A stretch of DNA of 64,000 nucleotides from positions 125,129 to 189,128 of the forward strand of contig MNCI01003312.1 in assembly GCA_015680685.1 (NCBI GenBank), read 5' to 3'. Numbering within the stretch: position 1 is the stretch's first letter; the number at the start of each line of letters is the position of its first letter. Below are positions 23,320 through 34,791 of this stretch, piece after piece. The stretch is from Gnetum montanum (taxonomy: Eukaryota; Streptophyta; Gnetopsida; Gnetales; Gnetaceae). The notes under the pieces were generated by a model. It ran no database searches. It had not been told where the DNA came from and was given only the letters and a program-made list of their open reading frames with translations. A program made the translations under genes and the position numbers.

Positions 23320-24326
23320 ATAGGTACACCCTAAGATTTATAGGAGTTTATAACTCAATGCTACCTAATAGAATTGAGTTTGTGATTTAGGGTTACTGAT
23401 GATTCATGAATTGTTGGCCATGATATCACGTACGTGATACCACAGGCGACACGATATCACGTACGTGATATCCCGTACGCGATATCACAGCCTAGACGCA
23501 ATATCGCATACGCGATATCGTAGCCTGTCTCCTCATCTTTAAATAAGAGGCAAGCAAATTTGGTTAAGTTTTTTTAAGTTTAAGTTTTCAATAGTTTTAG
23601 CACTAAGGTAGGGACTTTCTGTCATTTTTTCCTCTCAACCCTTTTCTCCTAGTGCATGCCTGCAGTGTGATGATTGTAATTGTACGGCATCCTTATTTGA
23701 GTGTGACGTACTTGGACACGCACATGACCGACAATAAAGATCAAGATTACTTCATCATTGCAGCATCCGCTTAGCTTAATTATTTAATTGTTATTGTTAT
23801 TTACTGCTTTCTTAGCTAATACTTCTCTACCCTTATCTCCTAGTATCACGGAATGAGTACAACTTAATCACGAGCATTTAAGTGTGACTACTTGGTAACC
23901 CAGTAGCGTACCTAGGCCATGCGCTTGGTAATCCTAGTGGTAGTCATGCACGAGGTTCAAGATGTGTACGAATGATTAAGGAACGGATGCTTATCGCACT
24001 TAGGCTAGTTTAGATTCTCTATTATCCTCTCTCCTAGCTTAGTCAGTATTATTTCCCATCATACCTAGAAGTAGCATTAGTGTAGGAACACATCGTACAC
24101 CTCACTCTAGACTAAACCATATGTGATAAAGCTAATACTAGTCCAGGTGGGAAGACAACGAACTGCAATCTATGAGTAATTGTCTGGATACCACAACTAG
24201 TTCGTCTGCGGAGTTCGACCGAATTGTGCGTGAAACGCTCGTATTCGTATGGTTGAGTGTAGGGGTACCTCACCCCTCATCAGTTACCAAACCAAGACCT
24301 GTACCACTAGGCTAACATCTCATTGT
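23320..24326 (-). repeat. SINE-type block A copy (minus strand) split by the solo LTR
   Basis: The right part (24283-24326) read on the minus strand gives TTAGCCTAGTGGTACAGG, matching the tRNA-like block at 20905. The left part (23320-23396) continues it. Removing the LTR and one GTTAC joins them. Low-to-moderate confidence because the left part is diverged. Confidence 0.45.
23397..24282 (+). mobile_element. Solo LTR with TSD GTTAC
   Basis: Starts TGATGATTCATG at 23397 and ends CCCTCATCA at 24282. It is flanked by GTTAC at 23392-23396 and 24283-24287. It carries palindromic ATATCACGTACGTGATAT-type units at about 23423-23521, a TTTAAATAAG TATA-like box near 23536, then the family body (GTGACGTACTTGGACACG, CTAGACTAAACCATATGTG). 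It is same-sense with the solo LTR at 22017 and opposite to the element at 34792-40700. Confidence 0.92.
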
Positions 24327-24344
24327 TAAGATCAACAATCAATG

Positions 24345-25185
24345 ACTCTTATATCTTATTCATCATCATCATCCTAGCCTTGTCCCAACAAAATAGGTTT
24401 GGCTATATGAGTTTTTTCTCTTTTATCATTTGCCTATATGAAGAGCTAGATCCTTATTTACTTGTAGTTTATTCAAATCATGTTCGATTGTTTTTCCCAT
24501 CTCTTATTTGGTCTTCCTTTCAATGGCTTTCTTGGAATAGTAATGTAGCAACTTTTGTTTATAGGCTTATTGTCTAATCTTCTTTGCACACATCCAAACC
24601 ATCTAAGCTACCATTCTTGTAGCTTATCTAAAATAGAAGCTATGTTAATTCCTTATCCAATGTGTGTAATATGTAGTTTATCTCTTCCAGTAACATTCAA
24701 CATTCATCAAAGCATTCGCGTGTCTACCACGTTGATTTATTATTCATACCTCTTTCATAATGCCCAACATTCACCACCATATAAAGTAGTAAGCCTAAGT
24801 ACTGTCCTGTAAAACTTCCCCTTTAATTTTAATTATATTCTTTTATCACATAGAGCATCACTAACTTGTCTCCATTTTGACAATCTTGCCTCAATACTAT
24901 TTTTGATATCTGTATTAATTTTACCATTTGATTGGAGAACTGATCCTAGGTAGCAAAACTGTTTGCAATGAGGGAATTTTATACCTTGAATTGTCACTTC
25001 TATTTTACTAGTGTTTATGTTATTATCAAAATTACAATCCATACATTTTGTCTTACTTCTACTAATTTTAAGCCTTTTGATTCTAGAGTATGCCTTCATT
25101 TCTCCATTTTAGCAGCAGTATATTCCTGAGTTATATCCACCAACACAATATCATCTACATATAGCATACACTAAGGGATCTCATC
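24345..25185 (-). pseudogene. RTE-type LINE 3' relic (reverse transcriptase)
   Basis: On the minus strand, MLYVDDIVLVD near 25150-25185 is the reverse-transcriptase catalytic motif. It is followed by ESKGLKL, then ISRSKTKCMDC (24833-25099 frame), FCYLGSVLQSNGKI and LCDKRI, then a TVL-TTLYGGECWA-like phrase near 24770-24810. This order is typical of plant RTE LINEs. The 3' end finishes in GATGATGATGATGA (24345-24372 inverted), matching the short-repeat tail of RTE elements. A frameshift and stops make it non-functional; the 5' half is missing. Confidence 0.75.
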
Positions 25186-26348
25186 GTTAGAAAAACTAAA
25201 TCATGCATCTTCTTTGCATCAACATTCCTAGAAAAATGAATTGATTGCAAGCATGTAATCTAAAATTTGGATGAACATATGTTATGATATAAGATCAACA
25301 ATTAATGACCCATATATATTATTAGAAAGAATAACATTTGTGCATCTTATTTGCATCAACATCACTAGAAGAATGTGTCACAAATTTTTTGCTCGCCAAT
25401 TAGTAAATCTACATTATGAAAATCAACAAAAACTTATATATCAATGGAAGAAGCAGAAATTTTAGCATTAGTAGAATAAGTTGGTCCTCTGTCAAGCTAG
25501 TGATAAGGCCTAAGGTTCTAAGAGAAATTATGCCTAAGAGATTGACTTTGAGAATAGAAAAAAGAAAAGAGAGAATCACTTCATTCCACTAATTACTAGA
25601 AGCTCCACCAAAGGATCCACAAGAAACAAATAAACATACATCTCAAAGGATCAAACCATTCCATTAATCACTGGTTTCAAAACTGTGAGCAGATCTTCCA
25701 CAAGTTCATCACTATTACAAGAATTGCCATCAATTTAGAGATTTTTCAACAAATCCAGTCAATCACTATGGTATGCATGACTCAAGGACTTGTACAAACA
25801 ACCAAAATAGAAAGATAATCATGATTAAATAAAGAGTGTCAGAATTAATAACATAGCAAGTAGTTCTTCAAGAAGAAAATAAAGAACCAAAGAAACAAAT
25901 TCAAGCTCAAGCTAAAAAGAGAAAAGAACAATTAGGACCACTAACTGAGACCATTAAAGATAGTCACATTGCTATTTTCCATTGAAGAAAAAATATGACC
26001 ATTACAAAAGGAATTTGGATTTAGAATTAGTAGGATATGGAAGAGGTAGGGCTCTTTTCTCAAGGGTCCCATGACATGAATAGCCTCAATAGATTTTTCT
26101 TGTTGTTATCCTCTTCCTCCTCTTGGCCTCTTCTCCCTGGGTTGTGATGGCTCACCCACTTATAGACCTTTTTTATGCATCATCTGCAATCACATGGATG
26201 ATCATGGATCAACCTTAGCTTTACTTCATAATTTTATGTACCTTCTAATTGCCCCTAGTTAATGTTAATTTTGAAAAATTAAGCATTAAAGCTTGTAAGT
26301 GGTTACCGAATCATGAATCTTGAGGTAAGGTAGTTAAATGTGTTGATT
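25186..26348. other. Intergenic DNA, no supported gene
   Basis: No gene recognised. About 25262-25330 repeats a phrase (GATATAAGATCAACAA plus TTAATGACC) also seen near 21570 and 24325, so it is probably a further fragment of the local duplication. Confidence 0.4.
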
Positions 26349-26540
26349 TCCTTGATTTTTTTTTGAGAAAGTAGTCGGGATTATATTATTGAGAAACGCA
26401 AAATATAGTACAAGAGATTACAATGGTGGGCCATCGGGAATGGCCCCCCCCATGGAGGGAAGAGTCCCCACAACTTGACAAAACTACGCCCAAAACCAAA
26501 AATCGAACACTCACCCTGGAGCTAACCCATGGAAACAGCT

Positions 26541-26576
26541 GGGGGGGGGGGGGGGGCCCCCCCCCCCCCCCCCCCC
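26541..26576. repeat. G16-C20 homopolymer palindrome
   Basis: Sixteen G followed directly by twenty C in the 3' region of the LINE, with further G7 and C9 runs just downstream (26591-26640). Lengths are unreliable in most sequencing chemistries. Confidence 0.9.
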
Positions 26577-27799
26577 ACAAGAAAAAAGAAGGGGGGGCAC
26601 CCCCCCCCTCCCCACCAAGGAAAATAGAGGGGGGGTGCACCCCTAACTGACAGGTGAGTCAGAACAACAGGGAAGACGGGGGGCATCGACCCAGTGGAGG
26701 GGGGTAAGCATTCCCCACCACCCGAGGTTGACATCCCCCCCTATGGGTTCATCAGTAGCCATCGGCAAGCGCAATCGGGGCGCTCGAGCTCATGGAGGAT
26801 ATCTAGAGTGTTTCGGTGGTCCTTCGTGTCCATGAAGCTAAATACCCTACATGGCTGACTCCCGTTGGCTCTTGTCTACTCGCGAGGCACTTACATCTAG
26901 ATGGAAGCACGTAGAGGTTCAGCAGATATGGCGTCTGAGCTCAGCCCAGGAGCTGATGCCAAAAATGAGGTACAGGCATCGCCCCCCTCTTATCCACTGT
27001 CGGGTGTTGTGCTCATGAGCTCGGTCGAGCTGCTGTTGTTGCTAGTCCTCCTCTTCTTGAAGCTGCTCCTACTCTGCCTGCTTTGCCTACTCCCACTGCC
27101 TCTGGGCCATGTCTTCTTGGATTAACTCTTCCCGCAGTTGGGCCCGAGTTTCATCAATTAGGCGGGCCCTGGCCGCCTCGGCCATGAGGTCCTATTGCCT
27201 CACCCGCTCTTGTTCACGCTCAAAGAACTAGGCTTCTAGGTTGACCCAGGCCTGTGCGAGGGCTTCATGCCATTTGGCTTCCCACTCCCTTCTCTCAGCC
27301 TCCCGCGCATCGTTCGCGGCCCTCTGCTTGGCCTTCTGAATCTCCTCGTTCCAGTTCCCATGGCTAGAGGTCTTTGGTGGGGGGGAGACTGGTCTATCAA
27401 GGCAATAGGGGGGCGCCACTCCCGTTGGGTCCTCCGGCCCTGCGTGAAGGTGGAACCCCAGAGGGACCAGCCGCTCCCTTGTCCAGGCAAAATCGTAGGG
27501 TCCTGGGGCCTTGCTGTGGGGGGGTGCTCCGGAGAGACCCCCGTGAAGGGGTAAAGGATGAGGGGTGCTACCCCCCCTCTACCCCCCGTCACAAGGCTAG
27601 AATTAAACCAGAGTGGCGGCCACGACACTTGAGCAGGAGGGCCTCCAGAAAAAAGTGGGGGAGGTTGACCTGGTGACCCAACTTGAGACAACGCAGAAAA
27701 GTGAAGTGTAGGCCCTGTAGCTTGGAACCGTTGCTAGATTGGATAAAAAATCTGTCCACCAGATCTGCTTCGTGGGCCCAGAGGCAGGGCAAAGAAGAT

Positions 27800-30700
27800 C
27801 TGGGTACCTATCGGCTCCATGTTCGAGGAATGGTCCCATTAAAGAACATTTCTGGATCTTGCAGGCCGTGGGTGGAAGGCAGGATGATCTCTCCAGTGAT
27901 TTGGGCCCCCAGACAACTGGTGATTGAAGATTCTGTGAGCAAGATTTCACGGCCTCAGAAAAAGGTGCAGTCATCGGCCCAGTTGGAGAAGAACGCATTG
28001 TCTGCCATATCAGGATCCCCAACCAGCCATTGCAGAGGGTCAGACCAGTCATATTAGGTCACCATCTACCAAAGTTCTTCGTCCTCCTGAAACGCGACGT
28101 AATCCGGTTCAAACGTGGGCGTGATTCCCATTGTCGCCTTGATTTCTTTCCACGCATTGAGAGCCTGGGAGACCAGCCGCTATGGGGGGGCATCGTTTCT
28201 ATAGGAAAACAGTGTTGTTTCGTGCTTTCCACTCTACCCATAAAAGTAGCGTGGCCCAAGAATTGCCTGTGAGACTCATCAGGGGGCACTGCCGCCACGC
28301 ACCACATGGCACGCATGCACTCACAGTCGAACACGAAGTGTTGCATCGTCTCTACTACTATGCCGCATGATAGACAAGTGTCGTGTTGTAGAATCCCGCG
28401 CCATTGTAGGAGGGCACGCACGGGTAGCACGTCGCATCTGAGCAGCCAAAGAAATATTTTGATTTTTTCTAGCAGTCACCCCTGCCATATCTGCTGCTAG
28501 CTGTCGATTCAGGGATATTTGGCTATCAGTAGGGCGCATGGCTCAAGGCCCCACCATCCCCGAGCCTGCATCACACGTGCGTGCCAGAGCCTAGAATCTT
28601 GTGCCCTCGTTTCCCAATGCAGATATTTTACATTTATGATGCGGATCCACGGATTAGTTCTCTATGAGAGCGCGTAAATCGAAGCACCAACCATTGCTGT
28701 CCCAACATCAGTTTATCCTCAAAGGACATGATGCCCAAACCACCCGCATTCCGAGGGTGCACCACTCGTTCCCAACGGACCAAGTGGAGTTTGCTCCCCC
28801 CATTGTCCCCCTCCCAGATGAAGCTACGGATCAACATGTTAATTACATTGATGACAGCGTTAGGGGGGGTGGCAACAGTTACCATGAAACAAGCGATTAC
28901 CATGAGGATTCCCGTTGCCACGAGCAAGCGTCCTTTGCGGCTTAGGAACCGATTCGCCTAGTGGCCCATTCTTCTCTCAAATTTTCCACCAGCGGGCCCC
29001 ATGCTATGGTTCGCCCCCACCAGAAGAGGGGAATGCCCAGATAGGTGTCATTACTTGTCCCTGGCAAGATGTTCAAAATTTGTATCACCCAGTTTTTAAC
29101 TTGTTCATCAACATTAATGAAATGGGCTGAAGATTTGGTCCTATTGATCTCCAGCCCCAACTTGGCAACCAGGCAGGATAGAGGAATGTTGATGCATCGT
29201 GCCTACGAGACTGCCACCCTACTGAGCAACATCGTATCATCCGCATAATGTTTGGCTCGACATGCCACCTCGGCAATGTTCAAACCATCCACCCCAGATG
29301 TGCTGCAGTAGTGTTACATTAAGTCCATGGCGATGATGAAGAGGAGGGGTGAGAGTGGGTCCCCTTGCCTCAGCCTCTTACCTGGAGTTGAGAGGCCCCA
29401 CAACCGCCCCCCCACGTCAAAGGAGAAATTGGCTGAGGACTGCATGTGAATGAATAGCCGGATGAACTATGGATCAAACCCCTTCAGGTGCATGATGAAT
29501 TATAATGCCTCCCAGCTGAGTGTGTTGTATGCCTTAGTGATATCAAGCTTGAGGAAAAGCACAGGGAAGCTCGAATTTCAAAGCGAATGAAGCACCTCTT
29601 GCATGAGAAGGATCTGGTCCTGAATGGCCCACCCCTGTATGAAACCTGCCTGGTTGATCCCCACAAGCCTGGGCATGAGCGGTACAAGCCTATGCACCAG
29701 AAGCTTGGAGAAGATCTTACGTTGCATACTCTGATAGGGCAAAAGTGTTCAAGGTGATGTGCGTCAGATTGCTTTGGAATGCACACAATGCGGGAACAGT
29801 TGATTTCCTTCCAAACCTGCCTCTTGGTTAGCATGAGATTGAATGCATCTAGCATATTGGGTCCCACAATATCTAGAAATGTCTTAAAAAATTCAAGGCT
29901 CCAACCGTCAGGACCAGGTGCTTTTCCTCCCGGCATGCTGTTGATCATAGCAGTGAGTTCCTGCCAGGAGAACGGGGCTAGCAATCGCACATTATCGTGC
30001 TCGCTTAGCACTCGTGGCACGTGGATCAAGATGGGCCTAGTGGGGTGCTTGGCCCAAATCACACCCCAGTATTGCACCAGCTCGTGTGCAATTCACTACA
30101 GATCATCAATTGTCTCCCCGTCCTGATTGCGGAGGCAGCGTGGCTGGCTTCCCCCACGTGTCTTGGCCATGGCAAAGAAGAATCTGGTTTGCCTGTCCCC
30201 CTCCCTGATCCATCGGACCCGAGAACGTTGCCGCCAGTATGTCTCCTCTTCTAGGTAAAGGGATTAGAGCTGTTGCAATGTGTGCTGCTCCTTTGCATGC
30301 AGGTCCTCTCTTGCTTCCTGCTGGGCTTGGATCTGACCGAGCTGATCTCAGAGTTTCCATAGGCCCATTCAAAAGGATAACTTATCATCCACAGCTAGGG
30401 CCCGGATGACCCACTTCAGACGAAGTAAGGCCTCCTTAAGGAAGTTCTGGGGGTCCCCTTGGCCAGGTTGGTAGTCTGCCTAGATGTCCTCTACCAATGG
30501 CCTTACCCATGGCTTAGCTAACTAGGTAGCTTCGAAACGGAATGATCGTGGGGCCTAGGGTTTATCTGGCCCGATAGAACAAATTAGCAAGCTGTGGTAT
30601 GAGGTGACCCGCTCTTGTCCCGAAACACGGATGGAGGAATGGAGGAGGAGGTCAATGCTGACACAAACCCAATCAATGCAGGTGAGGACGCGGTCCGGGC

Positions 30701-31214
30701 CTTTCCTCCGATTACTCCATGTGAAACGGCAGTTCTCATTAGGCAGGTCTACCAGGGAGAAGGTTGCCAAAAAAGTCTAGAATTCATGCACCTCCAGTGA
30801 AGGGGGGGCAGCCCCCCAGATTTCTCCCAAGGGTGGAGACGTTGGTTGAAATCCCCCACCATGATCCATGATTGATGGTCTGGAATCAATGCCGCCACTT
30901 AGGTTAACTCGTGTAACCGCTACTCCCAGATTTGTGCCCCGTAGAAGTTAGTCAACCAGACCCCTTGTGAGGGGAGCTGGACAGTGATGGCCCACTGTGA
31001 CGCATCCATGAGAATCATGGCGTAGTGGGCCAGAATGGTGAGTCCACCGGCTCGGCCCAAATAGGGGTGCACGTGGGTGGTCCACCCTTCCCAGTGGAGA
31101 AGGTGTAACTTCGTTACCTGCAGCTTGACAATCTTCGTCACGAACAATTCTACATAGGGTATTTCTTTTATAGGGGGTACCATGTCCCCTACAATTCCAA
31201 CTGAACAACTTCAT
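27800..31214 (-). pseudogene. LINE ORF2: endonuclease-reverse transcriptase, broken
   Basis: Starts at ATG 31214 with MKLFSWNCRG, the usual start of the APE endonuclease of plant L1 ORF2. GRAGGLTILA (about 31040) and DLPNENCRFTWSNRR (about 30720) are further endonuclease motifs. The reverse transcriptase begins before 30077 and includes MPGGKAPGPDGWSLEFFK; its YADD catalytic motif lies at 29236-29247, followed by LGLEINRTKSS. A zf-RVT domain follows near 28300-28430 (CLSCGIVVETMQHFVFDC). The frame is split repeatedly by frameshifts and stops. The 3' end near 27800 is approximate. The role in an active copy is target-primed reverse transcription. Confidence 0.82.
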
Positions 31215-31259
31215 GTGTGACTGGGGGTGCCCGAAGGGTCTATTGGAGCCCCAAGTCAA

Positions 31260-32540
31260 TGTTATGTTGGGTCTGCTTACCTCTGGCCCGAGTCTTGTTT
31301 AGCCGGCCGGGTCGGCCTTCTTCACCTCGCATCACTAGGCTGCATCCAGGTTCTTCGAGTGTGGTTTCTGTCTCCTGGTGCCTTCGGGTTTTGGAGCTCC
31401 CCTGCACCACATTCACCCATTCACCTAGGGGGGGGAGCTCGATCTCGGGTTTCCTTGGGGTGGCGGTCAATGGCGACGGGGGGGTTTGGGGATGGTCTGT
31501 GGTGGTGTTATGGGTTGTGGGTGGAGGTGGNCAGGGGGTGGCATCTTCTAGGGGGGTGTTGGGGGGGCAGTCTATCAGAGGTTAGGTGTATCTGGCCCTT
31601 GCGACCCATTGTGACCCATGCGCCTCCCTCGAACATTTGTCTGGCCTAGTCCCTTGGTCTTTGCAGCCTCGCTCCCTGCACCCGACAGGCCGCTTCTTGA
31701 TGGTCGGGTTTCCTGCAGCGCGTGTAGCGGGTTTTCTTGCTCCCCTGGGTCCTAGCACTGCGTTTGGGTCCTGTCGCCGCTTCCAGGTTTTCGAATTCAA
31801 CTTGGAGCTTTTCTTCCCCCCGGGGAGTTCCAAGACGACCTCCTGAATGAGGTCCTTCTTTGCCAGTCGGCGCCAGACACAGAAACAGGCCAAGCCCATG
31901 TGCTTCATTGACTGCATGACCCAGTCGAAGGTGATGGATCTCATGACTTTTTGCAGGAAAAATAGATTCCAAAGTTCCTAAGGGATCCCAGAAACCTGCA
32001 CCCAATCCAGGGCTCTGGTAAACAGGTCGGCCTCACGATGGATCACGGGACACCATGGGGTCAAAGCCAAATCCCTCGCCCTGTAAAACCATGGGCCTCC
32101 CAGCAAAATCGAATCCCTGGCCTGATGAGAGGGAAAAATGAATAGAAGGAGGTCTGCGGACCTCAAGTTCCCCCACCTGCCACTACTCCTGGGCCCATCG
32201 CTGGATTAGCTCCAGCCGCGGACGAGTGCCCCTCGAAACGAAGCAGCTAATAAGGCTTCGCTGCATGGTTCTGACCCCCTCGAGTGGGGGTTGGGTAAGC
32301 TAGAGGCGCAGGGTGTCCTCAGCCCTGGAGTGGGCCTCGATGCTACCTCTAGGTACCGGCCCCCCGCCGTCGTCAGCCAAGGCACTTTCGCTGTGAGGAA
32401 CCTGCCCCCCGCTAGCTAGCTAGTCTGGTTCCTGCACTTGCTCCTGTTGCTGAGCTTGTGGTTGTTTTGGTTCTTGCACCTGCTGCGACTCCTGTTGCTG
32501 TTGTTGCTACTCCATTTGCTGTTGTTGCTGCTCCATTCAG
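31260..32540 (-). pseudogene. LINE ORF1: poly-Gln, DUF4283-like domain and zinc knuckle, broken
   Basis: The probable start near 32536 reads MEQQQQQME and then a TAG, followed by more Gln-rich codons. The segment 31978-32166 (SADLLLFIFPSHQARDSILL and then GPWFY) matches the DUF4283 pattern common in plant L1 ORF1. Near 31690-31720 the phrase CRKPDHQEAAC is a CCHC knuckle whose first Cys appears as Tyr. It is an RNA-binding chaperone by family. Frameshifts divide it. The 3' end is approximate. Confidence 0.65.
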
Positions 32541-32570
32541 GGTGTAACAATTTCCCACTCTCCTTGATTT

Positions 32571-34000
32571 ATTTTTAATATTATTTTAATTCCTTAGTTA
32601 ATCTAACTACCTATTAGGTGTTAGAAATTTTGTTAAAAAATTGCTTATTGATGCTCCCATGACATAGAGCTTATATAGGGAAACTCATAGATTAGAAAAT
32701 AAGAGAAATCAAATAATTTGGAAAGAAGTTATGACTACTAGAAGCTTATGGGATTTGAAAATAGCAAAAAATCCTCTTTTTTTGGAAAAAAATATGAAAA
32801 AAGTGGCTAAGTGTCATGCATATATATAGTATTTTTATATTGTGTTGATGGAATACATCAATGCATCTAAGTATATCAATGGGGGATGCATTGTTGTGGT
32901 CATTAGCAAAAATCTTCACTTGAAATACTAAGGGATTTTTAAGAACAATAAAGCAAATTGAGGGTCAAATTGAAGCAAAAAAAGATGTTCTAAAGATGCA
33001 AATAATAAACATGAGATTTCAAGTAAGCATGTTGATAGATAGAAGCCCATAATTAAGGTTGGGATGTCATGTTTCCAAGTTAGAAAAATAAGCAAAGTTA
33101 GATGATTCATATCATTAGGATTATAGCTAGGTGAATCTAGGCATGTGGTGATAGATTATAACTTGGATGTCCAAGAGATATGCAAGTAGATTCTTTCAAA
33201 AGTAGGTCCATGCCTTAAATGCCCTTGGATAACTATGTTACAATGTGTTCTTAGGAACTTTAGAAATTTAAAGTTGATCCAAGTTAGAAACCATACCCAC
33301 GCATCCATAAACATCAGGCCCTTGCACTACACTAAATAAAACTCATTAGGTGGACCATGGTACGTAGAAGTGAGATGAATAATGGAAATGAGAAGGGATT
33401 ATAAGAATAATAATGTGAGATACCTTACCATATTAATAATAGATTCTTGCTAATTAAGTGGTTAAAGTGATCTGTATACCTTACCATCCACGTTTTAAAC
33501 CAAGTCCATCTTGGTACTAATGGCCTTGCATTGTCTTACCTCTAAAATGACAACATTGAGATCATTACAATCATGAAAGAAAACCATCTCAATAAGAAAG
33601 AAATAAAGAAGCAATTATAGTTTCCAATATGGTGGAAGAAATTTGGGCCTTTGTTAGATAAGTGCCTCCAGACATGGATGACATGTCTTTCTATCCTCAT
33701 AACCAATGCTTGTTTCCTAAGAGATATTAAAAGATGTGTGTTTTTGTTCTTAAAAGAATCGCTAAGGAAGCTTTCAAATCTACATTGAATTATAGCTCAC
33801 AACTTGGTTCCATGAGGAACACAAATATGCAAAATAGAAAACCCTAGAAAAAGAATGAAACTTGTGGTAGGAATTGTTTTAAAAAGTGCTTATGAATTAA
33901 TAAAAAAATTTGCTTAATCTAGCTAAGGTTCTGAGATCAATCCTCAACCTTGGAAATTTTACTATTATAAAGCTTAAAGACCATTTAACAATTAAGTATA
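32571..34000 (-). repeat. Relic of the gypsy family 3' tail
   Basis: No gene. The interval around 33180-33750 aligns by eye with 820-1330 (same orientation): TGCCCTTGGATAACTATG, GATGAATAATGGAAATGAG, AGTCCATCTTGGTACTAATG and GACATGGATGACATGTC correspond to blocks in element 1. It is another minus-strand element fragment, lacking LTRs and gag here. Confidence 0.55.
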
Positions 34001-34791
34001 TTTATGGGCTCATTGCTTCAAGCTTCATTTTATTGGTTTGTAAAATAATATTTTGATTTTTGCTATTTTGGTTCTACAACACATCCCTTTTGCCACACTG
34101 AATTCAAGATAATTAGGCTAAAAATCAAAAATGATTATACCGTAATAAGGTTTTCGGAAAATAACTTGTAGGATTATAATCTAATTTAAACGATTGCCTC
34201 ATCAAACAATGCATTCAAGCTTATGTATTAAGGTAATTTATGAAGCACCAAATCGATGAAAATATGTTTTAAATGTGGAGTTCATAGAAAAAAATTGGTT
34301 CTATGAAACAAGCTCAAATCTAGTTTTGCCATGTTTGCTTACGAAATGTTAACATTTACATGGATGCTTAAATACAAAAGGCTTAGAGCTCTATTCTACA
34401 AAATTTTAAGTAAAAGAACATTGATCCACATAATCATGAGTTACATTAGTAAAGCCTCACAGCATAAAAATTTGGCTCTACAAAGAGAAGTAAGAATTAG
34501 TTTTACAAAGGTGGCTCATGTCATTAGCTACATTAGATTCAAAGAGGAAAAACTTTGTGAAATCAAAATTTAGTTCTATTAGAAATCACAAAAATGGCTC
34601 TACAAACCATGTCAGCTTAGTGAATTGATAAGCTTGAAGAACCAAAAATAGGTTCTACAAATAAGCTTCAAATTAGTTTTGACATGTCAACTAGCTGCAG
34701 GCTTAAAATCAACTTTACATTATTGCAAACCTTATCAATGAAGATTTGAATAACCAAAATTTAGTTTTATAGGGGAATGCCAATTCAATTC
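34001..34791. repeat. Diverged GGTTCTACAA-type repeat region (left part)
   Basis: Phrases such as AAATTGGTTCTATGAA, TTTGGCTCTACAAAG, TTAGTTCTATTAG, AAAAATAGGTTCTACAAAT and TTAGTTTTATAGG recur every few tens of bases. The same theme continues at 40706-40974, so this was one region before the 34792-40700 element inserted. It is not a known satellite to me. Confidence 0.5.

Larger units (their letters stand above)
21621..23325. repeat. Copy 2 of the tandem duplication, split by a solo LTR
   Basis: Matches copy 1 in order and spacing once the LTR (22017-22945) and one TSD are removed, leaving about 771 bases. The LTR therefore inserted after the duplication, or at least only in this copy. Confidence 0.85.
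26359..32560 (-). mobile_element. Full-length-size L1-type LINE with 10-bp TSD
   Basis: Flanked by TCCTTGATTT at 26349-26358 and 32561-32570. The minus-strand 3' end is an A tract adjoining the left TSD (T run to 26364). The order on the minus strand is ORF1 (poly-Gln start, DUF4283-like domain, CCHC knuckle), ORF2 (APE endonuclease, reverse transcriptase, zf-RVT), then a 3' region. The size of 6.2 kb is normal for plant L1 elements. The element is clearly GC-rich relative to its AT-rich surroundings. Stops, frameshifts and one N (31531) make it inactive. Confidence 0.88.

Noticed and set aside
26423-26734. Pro/Gly-rich open frames on both strands
   Set aside because: They are translations of G and C homopolymer runs in the LINE 3' region.
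27236-28057. Several overlapping open frames on both strands
   Set aside because: GC-rich LINE sequence has few stops; only the minus-strand frames fit the L1 ORF2 order.
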